DNA of 36,064 nt from CAZUCD01 sp964618855. Its GTDB lineage: Bacteria > Sumerlaeota > Sumerlaeia > SLMS01 > JANRJK01. The translations under genes were made by a program, and so were the position numbers. How positions within the stretch are numbered: the stretch's first letter is position 1; each line of letters opens with the position of its first letter. A model generated the notes under the pieces. The model was not told where the DNA came from and did no database searches. It saw only the letters and a program-made list of their open reading frames with translations. Where the stretch lies: contig CAZUCD010000016.1 in NCBI GenBank assembly GCA_964618855.1, positions 1-36,064 on the forward strand, in the 5' to 3' direction. Positions 1 through 7,268 of the stretch are shown piece after piece.

Positions 1-106
1 AGGAGACCACGCGCTTCGTGCTGTTCCAAGCGGAATCGTTCGGGTTTTCGGAGGTGCCGAGCCCCTTGCGCCGGTGGGGGAGGTGCCGCATCGTCCTCGT
101 CCATGA
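1..106 (+). CDS. 3' end of an upstream gene (partial, frame uncertain)
   Basis: The second forward frame is open from the window edge to a TGA at 104-106, which overlaps the ATG of the next gene at 103 (ATGA). That arrangement is repeated at other junctions in this window, so a truncated gene ending here is plausible. Against it, the third frame has a more G/C-rich third codon position over these bases, but that frame stays open far into the next gene. About 34 codons are visible and they resemble no family I know. MoxR-type ATPases often sit beside von Willebrand A-domain genes, but nothing here shows one. Confidence 0.25.
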   Translation, partial: GDHALRAVPSGIVRVFGGAEPLAPVGEVPHRPRP

Positions 107-1047
107 GCCAGACCGTGTCCCACGAGGGCGTGCAACTCACGCTCGCACACGCGGACAACCTGCCCTTGGAGTGGGTCGGCCAGCCGCGCCTTTGCGAGCA
201 ACTCCACGCCGCGTGGCTTGTCATCCAGCCGGGGGATGTGCCCCTCAACCCGCGCCTGATCGGGAAGCCGGGGGTGGGCAAGACGACGCTCGGATACTCG
301 GTCGGTCGTTCGCTGGGACGGGAAGTGTACATTGTCCAATGCACGATGGACACGCGGCCGGAGGACTTGATCGTGACGCCGGTGCTTCAGGGGGATGGTC
401 GCATCGCCTACCATGCGAGCGGTGTGGTCACGGCGATGCTTCGCGGCGGGGTCTGCATCCTCGACGAGGGCAACCGCATGAGCGAGAAGAGCTGGGCCTC
501 GCTGGCGCCCCTGCTGGACATGCGGAGGTACGTGGAGTCGGTCGTCGCCGGGATCAAGATTCCCGCGCACCCGGAGTTTCGGCTCTGCGTGACCATGAAC
601 GACGACGCGAGCACGTACGACTTGCCCGAGTACATCGGTTCGCGGCTGAAGCCCATCATCGAGGTCGGCTTTCCATCGCGAGCCGAGGAGGCGAGGATCC
701 TCAACCTCGCGGTCCCGTTCGCGCCCGTGGACCTCGTGCAGTACGTCGCGGATTACCTGCAAAAGGCACACGGGCAGAACATGCCCTTCACGAGCCGCGA
801 CGGGGTGCACATCCTCCGCTATGCGCTTAAGGTCGGCACGCTGCGCAAGGCGTCCCCAACGGCGTGCCTTCTCGAGGCGATCGAGGCCGTGCTGGGAGAG
901 GTCGGGGTGGACTTTCTCGACTCTGGCGCAGGTCCACGGGGAACGCCGGATCGGGGCCTCGCCACCGGCGATCCGGAAGAGGCGGAGGATGAGTCGCTCG
1001 AGGACTTCATGGACGATGCCGACGAAGACGATGCCCCCGACCGCTAG
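103..1047 (+). CDS. MoxR-like AAA+ ATPase
   Basis: This 314-residue cytoplasmic ATPase belongs to the MoxR/CbbQ-like AAA+ group, whose members act as chaperones that remodel or mature partner proteins. Visible motifs are Walker A GKPGVGKT (residues 54-61), Walker B VCILDE (117-122) and a sensor-1-like Asn in VTMN (163-166). The last 30 residues are strongly acidic (repeated Asp/Glu), which is unusual and may be a docking tail. The ATG at 103 overlaps the stop of the preceding frame; no strong Shine-Dalgarno sequence lies at the normal distance, which fits translational coupling. The 3' end overlaps the next gene by 17 bases (31 if that gene uses its alternative start), so both are probably made together. 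The partner or substrate is not identifiable from the window. Family assignment is firm; biological role is unknown. Confidence 0.85.
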   Translation: MSQTVSHEGVQLTLAHADNLPLEWVGQPRLCEQLHAAWLVIQPGDVPLNPRLIGKPGVGKTTLGYSVGRSLGREVYIVQCTMDTRPEDLIVTPVLQGDGRIAYHASGVVTAMLRGGVCILDEGNRMSEKSWASLAPLLDMRRYVESVVAGIKIPAHPEFRLCVTMNDDASTYDLPEYIGSRLKPIIEVGFPSRAEEARILNLAVPFAPVDLVQYVADYLQKAHGQNMPFTSRDGVHILRYALKVGTLRKASPTACLLEAIEAVLGEVGVDFLDSGAGPRGTPDRGLATGDPEEAEDESLEDFMDDADEDDAPDR

Positions 1048-3148
1048 TGCAGGACGCGTCCTCTTCGCGGCGGCGATCTGGATCGCCGGCGGTCATGTGC
1101 CTGTGCACGCCGAATGGACGGGATTGGAGGCGCTCATCGAGGCGTCCCGGTCGGCAACGGTGGAGATGGCACCCACCGTCGTGTCGCCGGAACTCACGGT
1201 GAAGGGCCGGATGCCCCGGCCCGTCCCGAGGCCGGCGCCATTTGCGGCTCCCGCGGGCTGGCCTGCTCCGAAGCCCGCCGAGGTTGGGCGCACTCTCGCG
1301 CTGCCCGTCAGCGGACGCCCACTGTCCGTGCAACCGCTCGACGATGGCCGTATCCTCGTGGGTGACTCCACGGTGCTGCTCGCGGTGGCCCCGGACGGCG
1401 CGGAGCCTGCCGCCGTCGTCCTTCAGGCTGGCGCCCGGAATGTCGTGCCGGACCAGAACGGCGAGCGCCTGCTCGTGACGACAACGGGTGATGTGCCATT
1501 CTTCGTGCTCGATGCGCGGACGCTCAAGGTCCATTCGAGCATCACCGGCGACTATGGGGGCGCCGTCGCGTGGTGGGGCGAGATGTCCGGGGAGTTGCTC
1601 CTCGTGCGGGAGACGCTGGATTTCAGCGGCCAACTGGAGAATCGGATATTCACGTTGATCGAAACTCTGCCCGAATCCGGGGGTGAGCCAAAGCCGCTCG
1701 GGTGGCCCGTGGACTTGTTCGCGAAGGCCGGAACCGTGGCACCCCTCGGTGTTTTCTGGGCGACGCCCGCACGCCCCTGGCAAGTGGATCCGATGCCCGG
1801 ACCGCTGGTCGCGCTGGAGGGCACGAAGGTCCGTGGTGCGCTGATAGAGCCTTCGCCGTGTGCGGACACTCGGCCTGCCGGGGGCCGCGATGGCAGGCTC
1901 TACTGGATCCGCACGCGCGAGCATGGATCCAACTCGGGCCGACTGATGACGAGGGATCCGTCTGAGGGTGCGGTTGCGCGGCAGTTGACACCGGGTGCCA
2001 CATGGCTGCTCGGAGTGTCGCCGTCGGGGAACCATGTTGCATGGGTGGCGGGCGAAGACGGCCCCGCGGAACTGCGCCTGTCCACCGCGGAGGAACTCGC
2101 GCGGGTGGACTCCGGCGCCGTGGCCGCGGCTGACGAATCCCTCGCGACCGCATGGCGAGCGGCCAACCGACGCATGGCGGACGCCTTCGCCTCTACAAGC
2201 GTCGCCGACGACCTCGCAACGACCGGTCCGACGCCGCTCCTCACGGATCGACCCACGTGGGAGGATGTCGAGATCATGGGACGCGCCTTCGAGCAGGCGC
2301 TGCAGAACGACTTCCACCTGACGGCGGGGGAGCGGTCGCTCCTGCCGGTGGGGGATCTGCTGCTCTCCCGTTCCGCGGGCCTCGTGGGCGACGGGCCCAT
2401 CGAGGTGCTTGCCGTTGGGGGATTCGTCGTGCGCGAAGCGCGCAGGCGGGGCATCGGGACGAACCTCCCCGCCGCAGGGAGTCCTTCACTTTCCGCCACG
2501 GAGGCGGATTGGGCGTGGACCGACGAGACGACCATGACGCTCGCGAGTCCGTGGGTGATCGCGCGCGAGTGCCTTGACAGGAAACTGTCCCCCGGATGGG
2601 TCATCGCGCAGTTGGAGTCGCAGGGAAACCTGCCGGTGATTTGGACGGACGGGTTCGAGGGCCCAACGCGTTCCCTCGCGGGGGAGTTCCTGCTTGGCGT
2701 AGCGGGAGTGTCCGTCGGGGAGGAGTCGGCCATCGTCTACTCCGAGGCGCTCGAAAGGTTTCCCGATTGCGACGTCTGCGCGCGCGAGTTGGCGCGGCGG
2801 GGCGTGAACGCAGGAATGCGGGAGCGCGCGCTGGAGGCCGCCGGCCATCTTGCTGCGCGGCGCCCACTCTCGGCGGAGGCGTTTGCCCTGCTTGCGGAGG
2901 CGCTGGTGTCAAACGGCGAGTCCGAGCAGGGGCGGGCCGCCATGGACTGGGCCCTCGAACTGTCCCCGCTCGATCCCGTCCTGCGGTTCCAGTCCGCCTC
3001 GATGTCATTCGTGCTCGGCGACCTTGTCCGTGCCCGCCGGGAGTTTGGCGAGGCCCTGATCCTCCCCGGCGGGGGAGCGCTGGAGGGGCTCGTTCGCTCC
3101 CGGGAGCGACTGATCGATGAAACTATCGCAAAGGTTCCCGACCCATGA
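1031..3148 (+). CDS. Secreted protein, propeller-like N-terminus and C-terminal TPR repeats
   Basis: A 705-residue exported protein of unknown function. The ATG at 1031 gives a signal peptide with a hydrophobic core (VLFAAAIWIAGG) and an Ala-type cleavage site after VHA at about residue 27. An ATG at 1016 would add five residues. Residues from about 95 to 360 contain short repeated strands of the kind found in TolB/WD-type beta-propellers (DGRILVG, NGERLLV, PSGNHVAWV); this is a weak, pattern-based call. From about residue 565 to 700, helical pairs such as AFALLAEALVSNGESEQG and DPVLRFQSASMSFVLGD look like tetratricopeptide repeats. The gene overlaps the MoxR-like ATPase upstream, and its TGA overlaps the acpS ATG (ATGA). 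A periplasmic scaffold or assembly role is possible but not shown. Confidence 0.75.
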   Translation: MPPTASAGRVLFAAAIWIAGGHVPVHAEWTGLEALIEASRSATVEMAPTVVSPELTVKGRMPRPVPRPAPFAAPAGWPAPKPAEVGRTLALPVSGRPLSVQPLDDGRILVGDSTVLLAVAPDGAEPAAVVLQAGARNVVPDQNGERLLVTTTGDVPFFVLDARTLKVHSSITGDYGGAVAWWGEMSGELLLVRETLDFSGQLENRIFTLIETLPESGGEPKPLGWPVDLFAKAGTVAPLGVFWATPARPWQVDPMPGPLVALEGTKVRGALIEPSPCADTRPAGGRDGRLYWIRTREHGSNSGRLMTRDPSEGAVARQLTPGATWLLGVSPSGNHVAWVAGEDGPAELRLSTAEELARVDSGAVAAADESLATAWRAANRRMADAFASTSVADDLATTGPTPLLTDRPTWEDVEIMGRAFEQALQNDFHLTAGERSLLPVGDLLLSRSAGLVGDGPIEVLAVGGFVVREARRRGIGTNLPAAGSPSLSATEADWAWTDETTMTLASPWVIARECLDRKLSPGWVIAQLESQGNLPVIWTDGFEGPTRSLAGEFLLGVAGVSVGEESAIVYSEALERFPDCDVCARELARRGVNAGMRERALEAAGHLAARRPLSAEAFALLAEALVSNGESEQGRAAMDWALELSPLDPVLRFQSASMSFVLGDLVRARREFGEALILPGGGALEGLVRSRERLIDETIAKVPDP

Positions 3149-3522
3149 TCGTTGGCATCGGAATCGATCTGGTGGAGGTTCAGCGCATCGAGGAGGCGCT
3201 TGGCAGGCACGAGGGCCGCATGAAGTCACGGCTGTTCACCGACGCGGAGCAGGCGTACTGCGACGCATGCCACACGCCGTCCCTGCACTACGCGGCCCGC
3301 TTCGCCGCGAAGGAGGCCTTCAGCAAGGCCGTCGGCACCGGCATGACCAATGGACTGAAGTGGAAGGAGATCGAGATACTGAACCAACCGACCGGGGAGC
3401 CGGTCCTGATGCCCGCGGGTGCTGCGACGGAACTGATGGCGGCGCGGGGCGCCACCCGGGTTCACGTGTCGCTGACCCACACGAAGGGAATGGCCGGCGC
3501 GGTGGTCGTCCTGGAACGGTGA
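3145..3522 (+). CDS. acpS: Holo-[acyl-carrier-protein] synthase
   Basis: AcpS transfers the 4'-phosphopantetheine arm of CoA to a serine of apo-acyl carrier protein, activating it for fatty acid synthesis. The 125-residue length is normal for the family. The N-terminal GIGIDLVEV carries the magnesium-binding Asp (D8), and FAAKEAFSKA carries the second metal ligand Glu (E57) and conserved Lys (K61). The C-terminal VSLTHTKGMAGAVVV is the usual end strand and helix. The start overlaps the upstream stop as ATGA, and its own stop overlaps a GTG start (GTGA). AcpS is therefore embedded in a chain with secreted proteins rather than with pdxJ or fatty acid genes, where it is often found. Confidence 0.95.
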   Translation: MIVGIGIDLVEVQRIEEALGRHEGRMKSRLFTDAEQAYCDACHTPSLHYAARFAAKEAFSKAVGTGMTNGLKWKEIEILNQPTGEPVLMPAGAATELMAARGATRVHVSLTHTKGMAGAVVVLER

Positions 3523-4370
3523 CACTGCGCACGCTGCTTCTCGCATGCCTTGCCGCATTGGCAACCGTGTGCGCCCCTGCCCAGGCCCCCGATCGCGAAG
3601 GCGAGACTCTCGTCCTGCCCGATCGAGCCACGACGCAATCGCTCGAGCTGGAGATGGCGCAGGTCGCGTCCCGCCTCGAGACGCTCCGTGCGCTCTCCGA
3701 GCGGGCCGTCTACGACGAGAATCCCGAGCCCGCATCGGATGCGATGCTTGCATCTTTCCGGCGCGCGTGCGGGCAGGTCGCCGTCCTCAGGCCTGACTCG
3801 AAGGAGCGGGCGGGGATGCTGGCTGCGCGGACCGCGACGCTCCTGAGGTACTTTGAGCAGGACTATGCTGCCGGAAACCGGCCCGGGGTCGCAAACACGG
3901 TGCGGATTCTGGGCGCCACTGCCGGGGCGCTTTCGAGTGAGGCAACCGCCGCCATCCACGCGGGTGCCCCGTCGCAGTCAGACGTTGCCACGGGGGATGC
4001 GACATGGGTTCCGGCCGGGTTCGAGGATGCGGCGTACCGCGCCTCGCTGCGTGGACTATCGACGCGTTCCATCCTTGGTGAGTTCGCTGTCCACCGCGGT
4101 GCCCTGGCACGCGCCGTTACCCGTGATGAGATGCTGACGGCGTGCACACGGATATCCGAGGCGGGGCGCGAGTTGTCCACCCGCGCGGAATCGCTCTCGG
4201 ATTCGTCCCGCAAGCCGTTCAGGAACACGGCACTGCGCGCGGACGTGATCGGCGAGAGCATCTATCTCTACGCGCTTCGAGGGGATGCCGAAAGAAGGTC
4301 CCGCCAGGAGCGTCTCCTCCGGGATGTTGAGGGTGAATTGGCAGCTTTCCTCGATGTAAATGGAATGTAG
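3519..4370 (+). CDS. Secreted protein of unknown function
   Basis: A 283-residue protein that I do not recognise. The GTG at 3519 overlaps the acpS stop (GTGA) and gives a clear signal peptide, VTLRTLLLACLAALATVCAPAQA, with an Ala-x-Ala-like cleavage site near residue 23. The mature part is largely alpha-helical in composition, with many charged residues and alanines. It has no obvious metal, catalytic or repeat motif. Starting at an upstream ATG would place a long region in another frame over acpS, so the GTG is preferred. It is the last gene of the coupled chain beginning at 103; after its TAG there are 72 bases before nadA. Confidence 0.75.
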   Translation: MTLRTLLLACLAALATVCAPAQAPDREGETLVLPDRATTQSLELEMAQVASRLETLRALSERAVYDENPEPASDAMLASFRRACGQVAVLRPDSKERAGMLAARTATLLRYFEQDYAAGNRPGVANTVRILGATAGALSSEATAAIHAGAPSQSDVATGDATWVPAGFEDAAYRASLRGLSTRSILGEFAVHRGALARAVTRDEMLTACTRISEAGRELSTRAESLSDSSRKPFRNTALRADVIGESIYLYALRGDAERRSRQERLLRDVEGELAAFLDVNGM

Positions 4371-4389
4371 GGCCCGATTGGGCTGGAGC

Positions 4390-4404
4390 CGGTGCCGTGC
4401 ACCG
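4390..4404 (+). other. Small hairpin upstream of nadA
   Basis: CGGTGC and GCACCG form a 6-bp stem with a three-base loop, 38 bases before the nadA start. It lacks a U-run, so it is a poor terminator. It could be an operator half-site pair or chance in GC-rich DNA. Confidence 0.25.
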
Positions 4405-4442
4405 TCATCCAATTCCTGCGGTGCCGTCCGGAGGCTGAACCC

Positions 4443-5573
4443 ATGAAGACGCTTCCCCCCATCCCGGAGTCCGAACTCGACCTCTACCCGATCCCCCCCC
4501 TGATCGGCCATGAGGAGACACCGCCCGAGCTTCGCGAGCGGATCGCGAACGCGAAGGCCCAACTTGGTTCGCGCGTCGTGATACTGGGCCACCACTACCA
4601 GCGAGACGAAGTGATCGCATTCTCCGACAGGCGGGGCGATTCGCTGGACCTGTCCGTGTTCGCAGCCGGAATCGAAGGCGTGGAGCACGTGGTCTTTTGC
4701 GGCGTCCACTTCATGGCCGAGACTGCGGACATCCTGACACCTGAAAACGTGGGGGTCATACTGCCGGACCTGCGGGCTGGGTGCTCGATGGCGGACATGG
4801 CTCGTGGGGATCAGGTCGAAGCGGCTTGGGAGGTTCTCACCGACGCCACCGACGAACTGATCGTCCCTATCACCTACATCAACTCGACGGCAGAGCTGAA
4901 GGCGTTCTGTGGCGCCCATGGAGGCGCCGTATGCACCAGCAGCAACGCCGAGCGCATCGTCAAGTGGGCGCTGGATCAGGGGGGAAAGGTCTTGTTCTTC
5001 CCCGACCAGCATCTCGGTCGGAACACATGCGCCAGGCTCGGCATTCCCCTGGATGACATGGCTGTCTACGACCCCCACGACCCGCACGAGCACACCGGTG
5101 GAAACCCGCCGGAGGTGTACGACGCGCGCCGCGTGATCCTCTGGCGCGGCCACTGCTCGGTGCACATGAACTTCAAGCCGACCCACCCGCGTGTGTGGCG
5201 CGAGCGCATGCCGGGCATACAGGTGATCGTCCATCCCGAGTGCGAGCACGCTGTCGTGTGCGAGGCCGACTTTGTCGGATCCACGAAGTACATCCTCGAC
5301 ACCGTCACGAAGGCCCCGGCGGGCTCGAAGTGGGCCGTCGGAACGGAGCACCACCTAGTGAACCGGCTCCGGCAGGAGAACCCGGGCAAGTTCATCACGT
5401 CCCTCGCCCCCTATGCATGCCAGTGCTCGACCATGTTCCGCATCTCGCCCGAGGCCCTCTGCGCGAGCCTGGAGGGACTCGTCCGCGGCGAGCCGTCGAA
5501 CATCGTCCGCGTGCCCGCTGCCGTTGCAGCCGATGCGATGGTGGCGCTGGAGCGCATGCTGGAGATGAGATGA
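4443..5573 (+). CDS. nadA: Quinolinate synthase
   Basis: NadA is a [4Fe-4S] enzyme that condenses iminoaspartate with dihydroxyacetone phosphate to make quinolinate in de novo NAD synthesis. The start at 4443 is supported by GGAGG at 4430-4434, eight bases upstream; an in-frame ATG at 4392 is less likely. The protein has 376 residues. The three expected iron-sulfur cysteines are visible in FCGVHFMAET (C86), RGHCSVH (C238) and YACQCSTM (C326 or C328). Conserved substrate-binding stretches include ILGHHYQRDE, GCSMADM and HPECE. A His/Asp-rich insert (DPHDPHEHTGG) lies before the second cysteine, as in the longer NadA subfamily. No nadB or nadC is in the window. Confidence 0.96.
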   Translation: MKTLPPIPESELDLYPIPPLIGHEETPPELRERIANAKAQLGSRVVILGHHYQRDEVIAFSDRRGDSLDLSVFAAGIEGVEHVVFCGVHFMAETADILTPENVGVILPDLRAGCSMADMARGDQVEAAWEVLTDATDELIVPITYINSTAELKAFCGAHGGAVCTSSNAERIVKWALDQGGKVLFFPDQHLGRNTCARLGIPLDDMAVYDPHDPHEHTGGNPPEVYDARRVILWRGHCSVHMNFKPTHPRVWRERMPGIQVIVHPECEHAVVCEADFVGSTKYILDTVTKAPAGSKWAVGTEHHLVNRLRQENPGKFITSLAPYACQCSTMFRISPEALCASLEGLVRGEPSNIVRVPAAVAADAMVALERMLEMR

Positions 5574-5604
5574 CCGACTTCCACCGACGCGAGGACGCCC
5601 GACC

Positions 5605-6252
5605 ATGAGGACGCTGCTGCCCGCATCCCTTCTTGCCGCCACCCTAATCGCCTGCGCGAGCAACGACCCTGCACGCCCGGAAGGCACATCCGATGACACC
5701 ACTTCGGCCACAGTCGCAAAGACCCCCGGGGAAGGCACCCCACCCGGGACCGGGATGACGACGTCTTTCCGGGATTCTGCCGCCTACGCCACGCTTCTAA
5801 AGGCCGATTTTTTCGAGGCACCCTGGGTGGGACGGTCCATGGAGCCCTCCCGCAATGCGATCGCGTTCGAGGAACTTGTTTCCCGTCCGGACGCCCAGGA
5901 GGCCATGGAGGAGTTGTTCAACGCGGAGCACGCCCCGCAGGTGCGGCTCTACGGCCTGTGCGGAATGTACTTCACGGATCCAACCGCCTTCCGGGACGGC
6001 TGCGAGCGCATGTCGCGGCTCCGCGTCACCGTGGACTACCTGAAGGGCGACCTGCTGCTTTCGGGGCAGGCACTCAGCACCCTCATAGCCGCCCCGGAGG
6101 AGGAACCAGTCCTCACCTTCACGAGCCCTGAGCGTGCCGTATCCCAGTGGAAGTCCCGGGTCGCCGAGATGAGCGGTGGCTATGTCATGGACATTCGGCA
6201 TGGGGGCCTGCCGACGGGCCTGCGCGTGGCAGGACGCGGCGGCAAGCCATGA
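5605..6252 (+). CDS. Putative lipoprotein
   Basis: A 215-residue protein of unknown function. The N-terminus is a type II signal peptide with lipobox LIAC, placing the lipidated Cys at residue 17, followed by a Ser/Thr/Gly/Pro-rich linker to about residue 52. The remainder is a small domain with the recognisable phrases RLYGLCGMYFTD and DGCERMSRLRVTVDYLKGD; I know no family with these. A GAGGA motif sits ten bases before the ATG. The TGA overlaps the ATG of the response regulator that follows (ATGA), so the two are likely co-translated. Export across the inner membrane and lipidation are well supported; the function is not. Confidence 0.75.
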   Translation: MRTLLPASLLAATLIACASNDPARPEGTSDDTTSATVAKTPGEGTPPGTGMTTSFRDSAAYATLLKADFFEAPWVGRSMEPSRNAIAFEELVSRPDAQEAMEELFNAEHAPQVRLYGLCGMYFTDPTAFRDGCERMSRLRVTVDYLKGDLLLSGQALSTLIAAPEEEPVLTFTSPERAVSQWKSRVAEMSGGYVMDIRHGGLPTGLRVAGRGGKP

Positions 6253-6653
6253 CCCACCGGCCACTCGTGCTCGTCGTGGACGACGAGCGCGAAGCCTGCG
6301 ACCTGATGCTCATGGCCCTTGATGCGCGCGGGTTCAGGACGATCGTGGCGCACGACGGGCTGTCCGCGTGGGAGATGCTCCAGGCGAGCCGGCCTGCTGT
6401 CATGATCGTGGACATTCAGCTTCCCGGGTTGAACGGCTACGAGTTGGTTGTGAAGCTTCGCAAGGATGTGCGTCTCAGGGGGACTCCCGTTGTGGTCGTG
6501 ACCGGACTCACCGGTTCCTCGGGATCCTCCGACGAGGAGTGGGCCCGAGCCTGCGGAGCGGACGCCCTCTTCACCAAGCCGTTCCCGATCGATGCGTTCG
6601 TCGCGAGGGTCGCAACCCTTGCCAGCCTCCGGCCCACCGCGATCAAGGACTAG
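6249..6653 (+). CDS. Single-domain response regulator (receiver domain only)
   Basis: A 134-residue CheY-like receiver domain with no output domain. All phosphorylation residues are present: acidic pair D11-D12, phospho-acceptor D55 in VDIQLPG, T85 in VVVVTG and K110 in FTKPF. Such proteins signal by protein-protein contact. No histidine kinase is encoded in the window. The start at 6249 overlaps the lipoprotein stop (ATGA). The insert GSSGSSDEEWARACGAD after T85 is slightly longer and more Ser-rich than in CheY. The gene converges on the pseudopilin gene, with 19 bases between the stops. Confidence 0.93.
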   Translation: MTHRPLVLVVDDEREACDLMLMALDARGFRTIVAHDGLSAWEMLQASRPAVMIVDIQLPGLNGYELVVKLRKDVRLRGTPVVVVTGLTGSSGSSDEEWARACGADALFTKPFPIDAFVARVATLASLRPTAIKD

Positions 6654-6672
6654 CCCGGCACCCTGCCCCGCA

Positions 6673-7170
6673 TCATGGAGTCACGAGGATGTTCTCGTCG
6701 CTCTTGTGTGTCGCCACGATGTCGCCCGCGCTGACGGTCCCGTTCGTTGGGTCGTACAGCGTGGTCTGGGTGATGGTCGTGTTGATGACGCGGTCGGGGC
6801 CTGCGCTGGCCAGCACGTACCGCCCGTACTTCTCCACGCCCAGGTTGGTTGTCGGCCCGCCGGCGAAGTAGAAGTAGAGCGCGTCCTTGACGAAGACGTC
6901 CTGCGGCAGCGAGCTCAGGTACTGGACGGGGCGGGTCAGGTTGTACAGGGCGCCTGTCAGGCCGATTCCGCCGGCGTTCAGCGGGTATGAGTTCGCATCG
7001 ACGGCGTAGGCTTCCAAGGCGGTGCGGATGGTACGCAGGTCCGCCTTTGCGCGCGACACCTTCGACCTCGTCTGCGCCTCCAGGAAGTTCGGCACGGCGA
7101 TGGCCGCAAGAATGGCGATGATCGCAACGACGATGAGGAGCTCTATGAGCGTGAAGGCGCGCAGGCGCAT
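6673..7170 (-). CDS. Type II secretion/type IV pilin-like pseudopilin
   Basis: A 165-residue protein with a class III prepilin leader: MRLRA, then FTLIELLIVVAIIAILAAIAVPNFLEAQ, the N-methylated hydrophobic helix that packs in pilus and pseudopilus fibres. The Glu at mature position 5 is present. Residue -1 relative to the expected cleavage is Ala instead of the near-invariant Gly. The C-terminal domain has the ALEAYAVDANSYP region typical of GspG-like major pseudopilins. The start at 7170 is preferred over an ATG at 7176 because GGAG lies seven bases upstream. No other secretion-system gene is nearby, so this looks like an orphan pseudopilin, of which such genomes often hold many. Confidence 0.88.
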   Translation of the reverse strand: MRLRAFTLIELLIVVAIIAILAAIAVPNFLEAQTRSKVSRAKADLRTIRTALEAYAVDANSYPLNAGGIGLTGALYNLTRPVQYLSSLPQDVFVKDALYFYFAGGPTTNLGVEKYGRYVLASAGPDRVINTTITQTTLYDPTNGTVSAGDIVATHKSDENILVTP

Positions 7171-7220
7171 GGGCATGCTCCGAAGGAGGGGCTGGTTCGG
7201 GGATGGACGTTGTTGTTGAG

Positions 7221-7254
7221 CCGCGGGTTGGGGCCGAGGGGCCTCAACCCGCGG
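7221..7254 (-). terminator. Strong hairpin after the FecR-like gene
   Basis: A 15-bp stem (one G-U pair) closes a four-base loop: the 5' arm at 7221-7235 begins CCGCGGGTTG and the 3' arm at 7240-7254 ends CAACCCGCGG. It lies 15 bases beyond the stop of the FecR-like gene and upstream of the pseudopilin start on the same strand. There is no U-run, so it may be a poor intrinsic terminator, an RNA-stabilising structure or both. Confidence 0.5.
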
Positions 7255-7268
7255 AGCAGCGGCGTCGC

